A DNA stretch of 64,000 nucleotides from Candidatus Caldatribacterium sp. (GTDB taxonomy: Bacteria > Atribacterota > Atribacteria > Atribacterales > Caldatribacteriaceae). Location of the stretch: contig JANXBI010000063.1 of NCBI GenBank assembly GCA_025060675.1, positions 1 to 64,000 of the forward strand. The letters are read 5' to 3'. The notes under the pieces were generated by a model that was not told where the DNA came from, ran no database searches, and worked only from the letters and a program-made list of their open reading frames with translations. Position 1 is the stretch's first letter, and each line of letters begins with the position of its first letter. A program made the position numbers and the translations under genes. Positions 41,795-51,229 of the stretch are shown here, piece by piece.

Positions 41795-43056
41795 ATGGCT
41801 TGCCACCGATTCGCTACGCTATGATTCTGGCAGGTGGCAAAGGAGACCGTCTCAGTGTCCTTTCCGTGGAACGGGCAAAAGCAGCGGTTCCTTTTGGAGG
41901 ATGTTACCGTCTTATCGATTTTCCCCTGAGCAACTGTGTGAATTCTGGTATCTACGATATTGGAGTGCTCACTCAGTACCAACCTCGTTCGCTCATAGAG
42001 CATATTGGTGCTGGACGACCCTGGGATCTTGATCGGAAACGAGGTGGTATCGAGCTTTTACAGCCTTACCTTGGTCGAACCGTTGGAGGGTGGTATCGGG
42101 GAACTGGGGATGCGTTGTATCAGAATATGAATGTTATCCTTCGAAAGAAAGTCGCTCACCTCCTTGTTCTCTCTGGAGATCATGCGTATCTCATGGACTA
42201 CAATCCGCTCATGGCTTACCATATTGACCGAGATGCCGACGTAACTCTGGTAGTAACGAAAGTGAGAAAAGAGGATGTCCCTCGTTTTGGAGTTGTTGCT
42301 GTTGACGAGAATAACTGGATTCTTCGCTTTGAGGAAAAACCGACGATCCCTTGGTCGACTGTCGCTTTTATGGGCATTTACGTGTTTCGCACGGAGTTTC
42401 TTATCGACAAGCTTGTGGAGAACGCCAAGGAAGGGAAGTTTGACCTTGTGCGAGATACGGTGATAGCAAGTGTCGGAAAGGTGAGGATGCAGGCGTATTT
42501 TTACACCGGACCGTGGTTTGATGTGGGGACGATCCGAGCTTATTGGGAGGCGAATATGCATCTTCTTGAGCCTCTTCCGTCTTTCAATCTCTACGACCCT
42601 AACTGGGTTATCTACACAAGCCGTCCTCCATATCCTCCAACGCAGATTCATAAAGGGGCAAGGGTTCTTTCAAGCATTATTGGAGAAGGAGCTGTTATCA
42701 AGGGAGAGGTTGTGCATTCGGTTATCTTTCCCGGGGTTGTGGTTGAGGAAGGAGCAAGAATTTGGGATTCCATTATTTTCAATGATTCAGTTATTAGCGA
42801 AGGAGCGCAAGTCTCTCTCAGCATTCTCGACAAGAGGGTTTTCGTTGGGAAAGGAGCAGTGGTGGGATATGGAGACGATCTAACACCAAACAGTGCTCGT
42901 CCAGATCTCCTTGATTGGGGCGTAAATCTTGTGGGAAAGGGGAGCGCAATTCCTGAGGGATTCGTTATTCACAGGAATTGCCTGGTAGGCATTGGAGTGA
43001 GAAAAGAGCGTTTTGAGGGCATGAGGGAATTACGAAGCGGTTCAGTCATAATATAG
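41791..43056 (+). CDS. Glucose-1-phosphate adenylyltransferase, paralogue 2 (GlgC/GlgD-like)
   Basis: A 421-residue nucleotidyltransferase with a GTG start overlapping galT (GTGA) behind AGGAGGTAG. It has the full domain set: AMILAGGKGDRL, ERAKAAVPFGGCYRLIDF, LSGDHAYLMDY, FEEKPT and a C-terminal beta-helix. Compared with paralogue 1 it changes KPAVPFGGK to KAAVPFGGC and R to D in the first loop. It could be the second subunit of a GlgC/GlgD heterotetramer or a related enzyme with another sugar phosphate. Confidence 0.85.
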   Translation: MNGLPPIRYAMILAGGKGDRLSVLSVERAKAAVPFGGCYRLIDFPLSNCVNSGIYDIGVLTQYQPRSLIEHIGAGRPWDLDRKRGGIELLQPYLGRTVGGWYRGTGDALYQNMNVILRKKVAHLLVLSGDHAYLMDYNPLMAYHIDRDADVTLVVTKVRKEDVPRFGVVAVDENNWILRFEEKPTIPWSTVAFMGIYVFRTEFLIDKLVENAKEGKFDLVRDTVIASVGKVRMQAYFYTGPWFDVGTIRAYWEANMHLLEPLPSFNLYDPNWVIYTSRPPYPPTQIHKGARVLSSIIGEGAVIKGEVVHSVIFPGVVVEEGARIWDSIIFNDSVISEGAQVSLSILDKRVFVGKGAVVGYGDDLTPNSARPDLLDWGVNLVGKGSAIPEGFVIHRNCLVGIGVRKERFEGMRELRSGSVII

Positions 43057-43079
43057 TCTTACGATTGGGGGTTTGTGCT

Positions 43080-43337
43080 TTGCTCCTTGGTATCCTTCTT
43101 GTTGTTCTTGTGCTCTATGGGCTTTTGTTATTCTGGGTTGTGAATGAACGTTTGAAGGAAATACACGCTCTTTTGCGTTCCCTGCTCAAAAGGGAAGAGC
43201 GTGAAAGGGAAACGGTATGGGGGCTTTCAAGTGCCCGTGAGGAGGAAGGAGGAGAGAGGTGGAGTGTTGCGGACGAACGGTTTCCTGTGTACACTTTGGA
43301 GGACGAGGTCTTGAGGAGGAAAGGAGAAGAGAAATGA
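43080..43337 (+). CDS. Small single-pass membrane protein
   Basis: An 85-residue protein with a TTG start at 43080, 8 bases after GGGGG; TTG 43065 is an alternative. One N-terminal transmembrane helix (LLGILLVVLVLYGLLLFWVV) is followed by a charged helix (ERLKEIHALLRSLLKREERE), probably coiled-coil, and a polar tail. No family is recognised. It overlaps the parvulin gene by 4 bases and may be a membrane adaptor for it. Confidence 0.6.
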   Translation: MLLGILLVVLVLYGLLLFWVVNERLKEIHALLRSLLKREERERETVWGLSSAREEEGGERWSVADERFPVYTLEDEVLRRKGEEK

Positions 43338-44227
43338 AGACTTTAAGACTCTTAGGATTTCTTTTGGGAGTTTTGCTTGCGCTTGTAGTGTGTGTGGTGA
43401 CCGCGGCAGAAGATGTTGCTTCGCCAACTCCGGAGGTACAGAATGCTGAGCGGAAAATTGTTGCCGAGGTGAACGGTGAGCCTATATACCTTGAGGACCT
43501 CGAACGAGTATGGAATAACCTTCCTGAGGCCTACAGGACGCAATTCCCGGGAGGGATAAAGGACCTTCTTGAGCAGTTCATTCGCCAAGTTTTACTCCTC
43601 CAAGAGGCACGGAAGGCTGGTCTTGAGTCAGACCCCGAGATTCTTCGGCAGATCGAAGAAGTGAAAAAGCAGATCCTTATTCGGGAGATCATCAAGCGAG
43701 AAATTATTGACAAAGTTCAGGTGAGCGAGGAAGAGATCCAGAAGGAGTATAATGCGAATCCCACTCAGTATACGGAGCCTGAGCAGGTGAAAGCAAGACA
43801 TATCATGGTAAGCTCTCGGGAGAAGGCAGAGGCTATCCTTGCGGAATTGCAAGCAGGGCGTCCTTTCGAGGAAGTCGCGCGAGAAAAATCGGAGTCTCCT
43901 GACGCTTTAAGTGGGGGATCAATGGGATACATAAAGCGTGGTGATCTTGATCCAGAACTTGAGAAAGTGCTCTTCGAGCTTGCTCCCGGAAACTATAGTG
44001 ATATCGTCGAGATCAACGATGGTTTTCACATTTTCTTCGTGGAAGAACACATCAAGCCCCGCTTGAAAGAACTTTCAGAGGTTAAAGAAGAGATTATTGC
44101 TCGCCTGACGCCTCAAAAACAACAAGAGGCTTTTGAGAGATGGATCGAGGCTTTGAAAAGCAAAGCCGAAATAGCCATCATAGAGGAAAACCTTCCTTCG
44201 GGAGAGAGCAAGTCTTCATCCCAATGA
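43334..44227 (+). CDS. Parvulin-type peptidyl-prolyl isomerase (SurA/PrsA-like)
   Basis: A 297-residue exported protein starting at ATG 43334. Signal peptide of about 25 residues (VVCVVTAAED). The SurA_N-like chaperone region covers residues 45-150. The PpiC rotamase domain, about 160-255, has VKARHIMVSSREKAEAIL, GRPFEEVAREKSESPDALSGGSMGYI and GFHIFFVEE. It assists folding of secreted or outer-membrane proteins. It overlaps tldD by 4 bases. Confidence 0.92.
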   Translation: MKTLRLLGFLLGVLLALVVCVVTAAEDVASPTPEVQNAERKIVAEVNGEPIYLEDLERVWNNLPEAYRTQFPGGIKDLLEQFIRQVLLLQEARKAGLESDPEILRQIEEVKKQILIREIIKREIIDKVQVSEEEIQKEYNANPTQYTEPEQVKARHIMVSSREKAEAILAELQAGRPFEEVAREKSESPDALSGGSMGYIKRGDLDPELEKVLFELAPGNYSDIVEINDGFHIFFVEEHIKPRLKELSEVKEEIIARLTPQKQQEAFERWIEALKSKAEIAIIEENLPSGESKSSSQ

Positions 44228-45600
44228 GGGACCTTCTTCGCGCGCTTGCCCGGAAGCCAAAAAATGGCGAGTACCTTGAGATTCGCTTGGAACGAATTGT
44301 GACTACCCATGTTCGTGTCCATAACGGTCTAATAGAGAGGGCAAGGATTGTGGAAGAGCAGGGTGGTTACGTTCGAGTTCTCCATCCTAAAACGAGCTGG
44401 TGGTTTTGCAGTTTTCAAGGGTGGGATGGTCTCAAAGAGAAAGTAGAGCTTGGGCTTCACTCTGTTGCTCTTCTTCCAAAAGGCGCAACGTGGGTAGCAT
44501 CAGGAGAAGCGCTTGAAGATGAGAGGATTTTTTCTCCGCGCGAGGATTTTCGAGAGAAACCTTTGGAAGAAAAAATCCGTCTGCTTCTTGAGTATTCTCG
44601 TCTCGTCCGCGAAGCTTCTCCTTATGTAGTTAGCTCGGTTGTGGAATACCGTGATGAGTGGCGAAGCGTGTATTTCGCGAACTCTGAGGGTGTGGTCCTC
44701 TTTTGGGAAAAGCCTGATGTTTCTTTGAGTTTCGTAGCCACGGCTCGTTCAGGAGATGCGATAGAAGTCTATCGTGATGGTGTAGCAGGGAAGGCGGGGT
44801 TTGAACTTGTGCGACACCGTGATTCCCTTGCGTATAGAGTGGGGAAACAGGCAGAAGCCCTCCTTCGAGCACGTTCTCTTCCTGGTGGAATGTACGATGT
44901 GGTGCTTGACCCGGTCTTGGCTGGGGTTTTCATTCACGAAGCCTTCGGACACTTGAGCGAGGCTGATTTTCTTTCTCGAAACGAACGATTGCAACGTCTC
45001 ATGGTACGGGGGAAAAGAGTTGCCTCCTCTGTGCTTTCGGTCTTCGATGATGGAAGTCTTGAGAATCTCCGAGGAGCTTCTCCGTATGATGATGAAGGCA
45101 TACGAACTCGGAGGACGTACCTCATAAAAGAAGGTTATCTCACGGGAAGGCTACACTCGCGGGAAACAGCTTTCCTCCTTGGAGAATCTCCAACTGGGAA
45201 TGCTCGTACGATCTCCTACCGTTTTCCGCCTATTGTGCGAATGACGAACACTGGAATTGAACCAGGAGAAGTGTCTCCCGAGGAACTCTTTGCTGGTGTC
45301 GAACGAGGGCTTTATGCCGTTGAGTATGTGGGAGGGAACACAGCTCTTGAGCTTTTTACTTTTTCTCCCGCATACGGGTACATTATCGAACGTGGAAAAA
45401 TAGGGGAAATGGTGAAGGATATTGTGCTTAGTGGAAATCTTTTCCAGACTCTTGGTAAAATAGACGCGGTGGCTTGTGACTTTCGTTGGACTGAAGTGGG
45501 TTGGTGTGGGAAGGGAATGCAAGTTGGTCTCCCTACGCCAACGGGGAGCCCTCATGTTCGGCTTAGGGAAGTCCTGGTAGGGGGTCAGAACCATGCTTGA
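44224..45600 (+). CDS. tldD: TldD metalloprotease subunit
   Basis: A 458-residue TldD; ATG 44224 overlaps the parvulin stop. The zinc motif HEAFGH is at 238-243, and the region SPTGNARTISYRFPPIVRMTNTGIEPG is the family signature. TldD is the catalytic half of the TldD/TldE heterodimeric peptidase that processes small or unfolded peptides, including microcin and PQQ-type precursors in other bacteria. TldE follows with an 8-base overlap. No peptide precursor gene is visible nearby. Confidence 0.93.
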   Translation: MRDLLRALARKPKNGEYLEIRLERIVTTHVRVHNGLIERARIVEEQGGYVRVLHPKTSWWFCSFQGWDGLKEKVELGLHSVALLPKGATWVASGEALEDERIFSPREDFREKPLEEKIRLLLEYSRLVREASPYVVSSVVEYRDEWRSVYFANSEGVVLFWEKPDVSLSFVATARSGDAIEVYRDGVAGKAGFELVRHRDSLAYRVGKQAEALLRARSLPGGMYDVVLDPVLAGVFIHEAFGHLSEADFLSRNERLQRLMVRGKRVASSVLSVFDDGSLENLRGASPYDDEGIRTRRTYLIKEGYLTGRLHSRETAFLLGESPTGNARTISYRFPPIVRMTNTGIEPGEVSPEELFAGVERGLYAVEYVGGNTALELFTFSPAYGYIIERGKIGEMVKDIVLSGNLFQTLGKIDAVACDFRWTEVGWCGKGMQVGLPTPTGSPHVRLREVLVGGQNHA

Positions 45601-46906
45601 GGTCCTGCGAATTGTCAAAAGGCAGGGTCTTGAAGCCGATCTTTTCGTGCAGAAGACGTGGAGCAAGCATATAGAGTATGAGGCTGGGGTGTTCAAAGGA
45701 TATTCTACCGAAGAACGTGTGGGATGTGGTCTGCGAGTTATCCGCTCCGACAAACGTCTTGGTTTCTATGCTTTTACGCCCCCTTTTGTCCCCCATGAAG
45801 TTGTGGATCGGGCCCTTGAGGTAAGCGCGTTTGGTGATGTCGTGGAGTTTCCTCTTCCTTCGTATCCTTCCACGACAGAGTGGAAGGATTTCGTGGATCC
45901 GCGTCTTGAGAATATCACCGTTCGAGAGATGGTGGAAATCGGGGTGTACCTTCTTGAGCATCTCAGGGCGGCTCATCCCGATGTCCTGGTTAACCTTTCC
46001 ATTGCTGCTGGTAAGGAAGAACGAGCTCTTTATAACCACCATGAGGAGGAAATCTGCTTTCAACGTACTTTTTTTCGGATCTTCATTGAAGCCCTTCGGG
46101 TACAGGAAGATGACATTCTCACTGTGTACGCTGAGAGAGCGTGGGGGAATAGAGATATCGATATAGAGGATCTCCTCAAAGAGGTACAACTCAAGCTTGA
46201 CCTCTCGATGCGTGTTGTGCCAGTCCCAAGCGGTGAATATCCGGTGCTTTTCACTCCCCAAGGGTGTATGGTGTTCCTATATCCTCTCCTTTATGGCTTA
46301 AATGGGAAAAACATTGTTTTCGGTCAGTCTCCGTTACGAGACAAACTTGGCAAGGTTGTACTTTCCTCGCTTTTCTCTCTTGTCGAAGCTCCTCGAGAGC
46401 CTTGGGCTTTGGGGTCGTGTCCCTTCGATGATGAGGGTGTTCTAACACCTGGAGAACGCTTCCTTGTAGAAAGGGGAAGAATAGAGGACGGCTTTTGGGA
46501 CCTGTGGAGTGCGTCGAAGGCACGTCGCAAAACAACGGCAAGTGGCTTTCGTCGTTCTCCTTGGGACCTACCAGAACCAGGTTTTAGCGTCCTTAAGGTG
46601 AGGAGTGGACTGCGCGATCGAGAAACTTTAGTGGAGGAAATTGAGGAGGGACTCGTTGTCGATAGTCTCCTTGGTCTTGGTCAAAGCAATATTGCCTCGG
46701 GAGCTTTCTCTTGCGGCGTGCAACTTGGTTTCTATGTAAAGGGTGGAGAGATTCAGGGTCGCGTAAAAAACATCATGATTAGCGGAAATGCGTATGATGC
46801 GCTCAGGAACATTAAGGAGATCTCTCGAGATTCCCAATGGGTGCAAGGAAGTATGCTTATCCCCTACATACTTGTTGAGCCTATTCAGGTAAACGCGATG
46901 AAGTAA
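45593..46906 (+). CDS. tldE: TldE/PmbA metalloprotease partner
   Basis: A 437-residue PmbA/TldE homologue lacking the HExxxH zinc motif, as expected for the non-catalytic subunit. Features: VGCGLRVIRSDKRLGFYAFT, the C-terminal GQSNIASGAFSCGVQLGFYVKGGEIQGRVKNIMISGN, which matches the PmbA family end. It completes the peptidase with TldD and is encoded immediately downstream of it. Confidence 0.92.
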   Translation: MLEVLRIVKRQGLEADLFVQKTWSKHIEYEAGVFKGYSTEERVGCGLRVIRSDKRLGFYAFTPPFVPHEVVDRALEVSAFGDVVEFPLPSYPSTTEWKDFVDPRLENITVREMVEIGVYLLEHLRAAHPDVLVNLSIAAGKEERALYNHHEEEICFQRTFFRIFIEALRVQEDDILTVYAERAWGNRDIDIEDLLKEVQLKLDLSMRVVPVPSGEYPVLFTPQGCMVFLYPLLYGLNGKNIVFGQSPLRDKLGKVVLSSLFSLVEAPREPWALGSCPFDDEGVLTPGERFLVERGRIEDGFWDLWSASKARRKTTASGFRRSPWDLPEPGFSVLKVRSGLRDRETLVEEIEEGLVVDSLLGLGQSNIASGAFSCGVQLGFYVKGGEIQGRVKNIMISGNAYDALRNIKEISRDSQWVQGSMLIPYILVEPIQVNAMK

Positions 46907-46926
46907 TAGGGAAGGTGAAGTATCTC

Positions 46927-49900
46927 ATGTTCCAGCCACTCGCAAGGTTGAGTTCACTGCCCAAGGAAGAAGAGAAGATTCTCGCTTTCTGGAAGGAACG
47001 AAAGATTTTTGAGAAAACGCTTCGCGCAAGAGAAAATGGACCTCGTTTTACTTTTTACGAGGGTCCACCAACTGCTAATGGATATCCTCACGCAGGACAC
47101 GTTATTGGACGGAGCATTAAGGATCTAATTCCTCGTTATAAGACAATGTGTGGCTTTTTTGTGCCTCGTAAAGCTGGATGGGACACGCATGGGCTCCCGG
47201 TCGAACTTGAAGTTGAGAAGGAGTTAGGCATTAAGGGAAAGCAGGATATCGAGCGATTCGGTGTTGAGGCTTTCAATGCTCGATGTAGAGAGAGTGTTTT
47301 CAAGTATATTCGAGAGTGGGAAAGATTGACCGAGCGTTTGGGAATATGGATGGATCTTGAGCACCCGTATGTCACCTGTAGCAACGAGTACATAGAAAGT
47401 CTCTGGTGGGTGCTGAAAGAGCTATGGAAGAAAGGATTGCTCTACCAGGGATATAAAGTTCTCCCCTATTGTTCTCGTTGTGGTACGTCTCTCTCAAGTC
47501 ACGAAGTTGCATTGGGATACCGCGAGGTTGACGATCCTTCGGTATACGTGAAGTTTCCTCTTAAGGGGGAGGAGAACGTCTTTTTCCTTGTGTGGACGAC
47601 CACTCCTTGGACGCTTGTAGCGAATGTAGCGCTTGCTGTAGGGGAAAATCTCGAGTATGTGGAAGTCGCAAGTGACGGAGAGCGGTTTTGGCTTGCGAAA
47701 GCAACTGTTGCAAAACTTTTTGGAGATCGAAATGTGCAGATTCTCAAGGAGGTAAGGGGTAAGGAGCTTGTTGGTCTTGAGTACGAGCCTCTTCTGCCCT
47801 TTGTTCGAGCAGAAAAGGGATACAGGGTTTTTGCAGGTGATTTTGTCTCCGTCGAGGAAGGAACAGGCATCGTTCACATCGCTCCGGCTTTTGGTGAAGA
47901 TGACATGCGCCTTGCTCAAAAAGAAGGATTGCCTATCTTGCAGCCTGTCCGACCTGATGGAACCTACAGCGAGGAAGTTACGCCCTGGAAGGGCATGTGG
48001 GTAAAGGATGCGGATCTCCACATTATTGAGTATCTGAGTCGTGAGAGAAAGCTTTTCCGAAGAGAGACTTATCGACACTCCTATCCTTTCTGTTGGCGGT
48101 GTGATACGCCGCTTCTTTATTACGCTAAAGAAAGTTGGTTTATTCGTACAACGGCCTTCCGAGATCTCCTCCTCGAAAACAACCGGAAAATTGCCTGGGT
48201 TCCCGAACACATTCGAGATGGGCGTTTTGGGGATTTTCTTGAGAATGTTGTGGATTGGGCACTTTCGCGGGAGCGATATTGGGGGACGCCCCTTAATATC
48301 TGGCGGTGTGAAACCTGTGGATTCACCGATGCTGTAGGCTCTCTTGAAGAACTCTGTGCCCGTTCTTTGTCTCCCCTCGAGAATGTCGATCTTCATCGTC
48401 CTTACGTCGATCGGGTATTGCTTGCCTGTCCTCAGTGTGGCAATACCATGCGAAGGGTTCCGGAGGTTGTGGACTGTTGGTTTGATTCAGGAGCAATGTT
48501 TGTCGCACAGCATCATTATCCTTTTGAGAATCACGAGGAGTTTGCTCAGAGTTTTCCTGCCGATTTTATCTGTGAAGCTGTTGATCAAACACGGGGATGG
48601 TTTTACAGTCTTCATGTTCTGGCAAGTATTCTCTTTGGGAGCCCAGCTTTTCGGAGTTGCTTGGTGACCGAGCTCGGTCTTGACGAGAAGGGGCAAAAGA
48701 TGAGCAAACACGTTGGCAATGTAGTGAACCCGTGGGAGCTCATTGAGGCATATGGTGCTGATGTGCTTCGATGGTATGTCTTTTCTGTTTCCCCTCCCTG
48801 GGTGCCTAAACGATTTGGGAAAGCTGGGTTACGAGAAGTGGTGAGTAAGTTTTTTGACACCCTCTGGAACGTTTACGCTTTCTTCATTCTTTACGCTAAC
48901 ATCGACCGATACGTGCCCGTTGCCCATGCCTTAGAAGGCACAGAGGGCCGTCCTTTAGATCGTTGGCTGGTTCACAATTTCTGGAAACTCACCAAAGATG
49001 TTCGAGAGGCTCTGGATCGTTTCGAGATCTCGAAAGCTGCGAAGGCTATTGAGGAATTTGTTGTCGAAGACCTTAGCAACTGGTACATTCGACGTTCTAG
49101 AAGGAAATTTTGGAAGTCCCAGTGGGATGCAGAAAAAGAGGAGGCCTATGCGACACTTTACAGTGTGCTCCTTGAGCTTACAAAGCTCCTTGCCCCCTTT
49201 ATTCCTTTTACTTCAGAAATTTTATACCAGAACCTTTCCTCTTCCCTTCCCACAAGGAAGGAGAGCGTTCACCTTGAAACGTATCCTGAGGTTGCAGAGA
49301 ATCGTATCGATTGGGAACTCCTTTCCTCTATGGGTATCGTTCGTCGGTTAGTAAACCTTGGCAGAGCGGTGCGGAATAAGGTAGGTATCAAACTTCGTCA
49401 ACCACTGCGGAGTGCGACCTTGGTCCTTCCTGAGGAAGATGCGCTTCGTGTACGAGGCTTTGCCGATCTTATCCGGGATGAGCTCAATGTGAAGAATGTT
49501 TTCTGGGCTCAGGATTTGCCAGAGTATATTACCGTGCGCTTGAAACCTCGCTTTTCCCTCCTCGGTCCTCGATATGGGGAAAAGGTGAAAGAAATCGCCA
49601 AAGCTCTCGCTGGTTGTTCTCAAGAAATTGCCCGGAGTTTCTTGCGAGAGGGAAACATTACCGTTTCAGGGGTGACCTTAGACCGTGACTCGGTAGAGGT
49701 TATCCTCGAGGCCGAAGGACATGTTTCCGTGGAAAGCGAAGGTCGGTACGCGGTCATTCTCGATACAGCTCTTGATGAGGAACTCCGAACAGAGGGTTTG
49801 GTACGAGATCTTGTGCATGCTATCCAAATGTGGCGAAAAGAATTGGGTCTTGAGGTAGAAGAACGGATTGTACTGACTTTTTCAACAGACTCTGACTCAG

Positions 49901-50058
49901 CTCTCCTGAGGATTGTCGAGAGGTACCGAGAGTTTATTCAAGAGGAGGTTCTGGCCCAAAGCCTTTCTGTAGCTGCTCTTTCTGAAGATGCGGATGTAGT
50001 TCGAGAGTTTTCCTTTGATGGAAAGAAAGCCCGTCTGAGCATAAGGAGGTCGGCATGA
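46927..50058 (+). CDS. ileS: Isoleucyl-tRNA synthetase, type 2 (eukaryote-like)
   Basis: A 1043-residue class I synthetase. ATG 46927 lies 9 bases after GGAAGGTG; GTG 46915 is the alternative. The HIGH motif is PHAGH (FYEGPPTANGYPHAGH), KMSKH is the KMSKS loop, and WDTHGLPVELEVEKELG with RCRESVFKYI marks the IleRS2 branch, which is often mupirocin-insensitive. Four Cys pairs (CSRCG, CWRCD, CETCG, CPQCG) suggest zinc sites. It charges tRNA-Ile. No T-box leader precedes it; it is co-transcribed with tldE. Confidence 0.95.
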   Translation: MFQPLARLSSLPKEEEKILAFWKERKIFEKTLRARENGPRFTFYEGPPTANGYPHAGHVIGRSIKDLIPRYKTMCGFFVPRKAGWDTHGLPVELEVEKELGIKGKQDIERFGVEAFNARCRESVFKYIREWERLTERLGIWMDLEHPYVTCSNEYIESLWWVLKELWKKGLLYQGYKVLPYCSRCGTSLSSHEVALGYREVDDPSVYVKFPLKGEENVFFLVWTTTPWTLVANVALAVGENLEYVEVASDGERFWLAKATVAKLFGDRNVQILKEVRGKELVGLEYEPLLPFVRAEKGYRVFAGDFVSVEEGTGIVHIAPAFGEDDMRLAQKEGLPILQPVRPDGTYSEEVTPWKGMWVKDADLHIIEYLSRERKLFRRETYRHSYPFCWRCDTPLLYYAKESWFIRTTAFRDLLLENNRKIAWVPEHIRDGRFGDFLENVVDWALSRERYWGTPLNIWRCETCGFTDAVGSLEELCARSLSPLENVDLHRPYVDRVLLACPQCGNTMRRVPEVVDCWFDSGAMFVAQHHYPFENHEEFAQSFPADFICEAVDQTRGWFYSLHVLASILFGSPAFRSCLVTELGLDEKGQKMSKHVGNVVNPWELIEAYGADVLRWYVFSVSPPWVPKRFGKAGLREVVSKFFDTLWNVYAFFILYANIDRYVPVAHALEGTEGRPLDRWLVHNFWKLTKDVREALDRFEISKAAKAIEEFVVEDLSNWYIRRSRRKFWKSQWDAEKEEAYATLYSVLLELTKLLAPFIPFTSEILYQNLSSSLPTRKESVHLETYPEVAENRIDWELLSSMGIVRRLVNLGRAVRNKVGIKLRQPLRSATLVLPEEDALRVRGFADLIRDELNVKNVFWAQDLPEYITVRLKPRFSLLGPRYGEKVKEIAKALAGCSQEIARSFLREGNITVSGVTLDRDSVEVILEAEGHVSVESEGRYAVILDTALDEELRTEGLVRDLVHAIQMWRKELGLEVEERIVLTFSTDSDSALLRIVERYREFIQEEVLAQSLSVAALSEDADVVREFSFDGKKARLSIRRSA

Positions 50059-51227
50059 AGCGGGAGAGGCGATGGATCTTTTGGGCGGTCTTGCTTGGGT
50101 TCTTTTTCTCCATCGGAGAGTGTGGTGTTGTCTTTGGTGTTACGTATCATGAAGTCAAGGAGGGGGAAAGTCTCTGGGTTATTGCCCGTCGATATGGCGT
50201 TCCTCTTGAGAGGCTTTTCGAGCTTAATGGCCTCTCAGAAAAGAGCATTCTTCATCCTGGCATGAAAATCCTTATCGATGGGGAGCGAGATGCTACAAGT
50301 GGCAACCTTTTATACGAAGTTCGGGCGGGAGACACCCCTTGGGGTATTGCCCGTGAGTTCCAAATTCCAGTACGCCTCCTCCTTGAGGCCAACGGTCTCA
50401 ATGAGAAAAGCATCCTCAGGATTGGACAGAAACTCGTTATCCCTCTTTCGAGCCAAGTAAACTCTAATACTCCAAAGAGTGGGCAGACCGCACGGCATTA
50501 CGTTCACACTGTCCGCAAAGGCGACTCCCTATGGCGCCTTTCTCGTCAGTATGGCGTAAGCTTACGTTCTCTCATGGAGGCTAATAATCTCACCGAGAAA
50601 AGTATTCTTCAAGTAGGTATGCGTCTTGTGATTCCTCGAGAAGTTGATAGGTCCTTCTCAGGTATTGAGAGATCGTCCTGGGGGACGTATACGGTGCGGA
50701 AAGGGGATACTCTCTGGGGTATTTCTCGTCAATTAGGTATTCCTCTCCAAGATCTCCTTAAAGCCAATGGACTTCGGGAGACGAGTGTGCTCCAGGTTGG
50801 GCAGGTGCTTCGTGTCCCCGGACGGGGAGAAGGCGTTTTTTCCGTGCAAAGTGCTAAAGGAACATTGCTTTGGCCTGCTCATGGACGAATTTCTTCCCGT
50901 TTTGGTCGCCGGGGGCGGGGATTCCACTATGGCATTGACATTATCATTCCTGCAGGAACAGTGATTCGAGCCGCCGATGATGGTGTAGTGAGCTATAGCG
51001 GGTGGATGAGTGGGTATGGGCGTGTTGTTATTCTCACCCATGCTTCAGGGTTGCAGACGGTGTATGCTCATAACGCTGTGAATCTTGTTCGAGAAGGGCA
51101 AAGGGTACGGAGGGGAGATCCTATTGCCCGTGCTGGTTCGACAGGTAATGCAACGTGTCCTCACGTGCATTTTGAGGTGCGACGTTATGGTCGCCCTGTC
51201 GATCCTCTCGAATTCCTACGGAGGTAA
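50055..51227 (+). CDS. LysM-repeat M23 peptidase (cell-wall hydrolase)
   Basis: A 390-residue exported protein overlapping ileS by 4 bases. After the N-terminal signal/anchor helix come four LysM repeats (YHEVKEGESLWVIARRYG, YEVRAGDTPWGIAREF, HTVRKGDSLWRLSRQYG, YTVRKGDTLWGISRQLG). The C-terminal LytM/M23 domain has metal and catalytic motifs HYGIDI and HVHFEV. It binds and cleaves, or activates cleavage of, peptidoglycan during growth or division. Confidence 0.95.
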   Translation: MKRERRWIFWAVLLGFFFSIGECGVVFGVTYHEVKEGESLWVIARRYGVPLERLFELNGLSEKSILHPGMKILIDGERDATSGNLLYEVRAGDTPWGIAREFQIPVRLLLEANGLNEKSILRIGQKLVIPLSSQVNSNTPKSGQTARHYVHTVRKGDSLWRLSRQYGVSLRSLMEANNLTEKSILQVGMRLVIPREVDRSFSGIERSSWGTYTVRKGDTLWGISRQLGIPLQDLLKANGLRETSVLQVGQVLRVPGRGEGVFSVQSAKGTLLWPAHGRISSRFGRRGRGFHYGIDIIIPAGTVIRAADDGVVSYSGWMSGYGRVVILTHASGLQTVYAHNAVNLVREGQRVRRGDPIARAGSTGNATCPHVHFEVRRYGRPVDPLEFLRR

Positions 51228-51229
51228 CG

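Noticed and set aside
46880..46926. T-box or other leader for ileS
   Set aside because: Only about 20 bases separate tldE from ileS, and there is no specifier loop or terminator.
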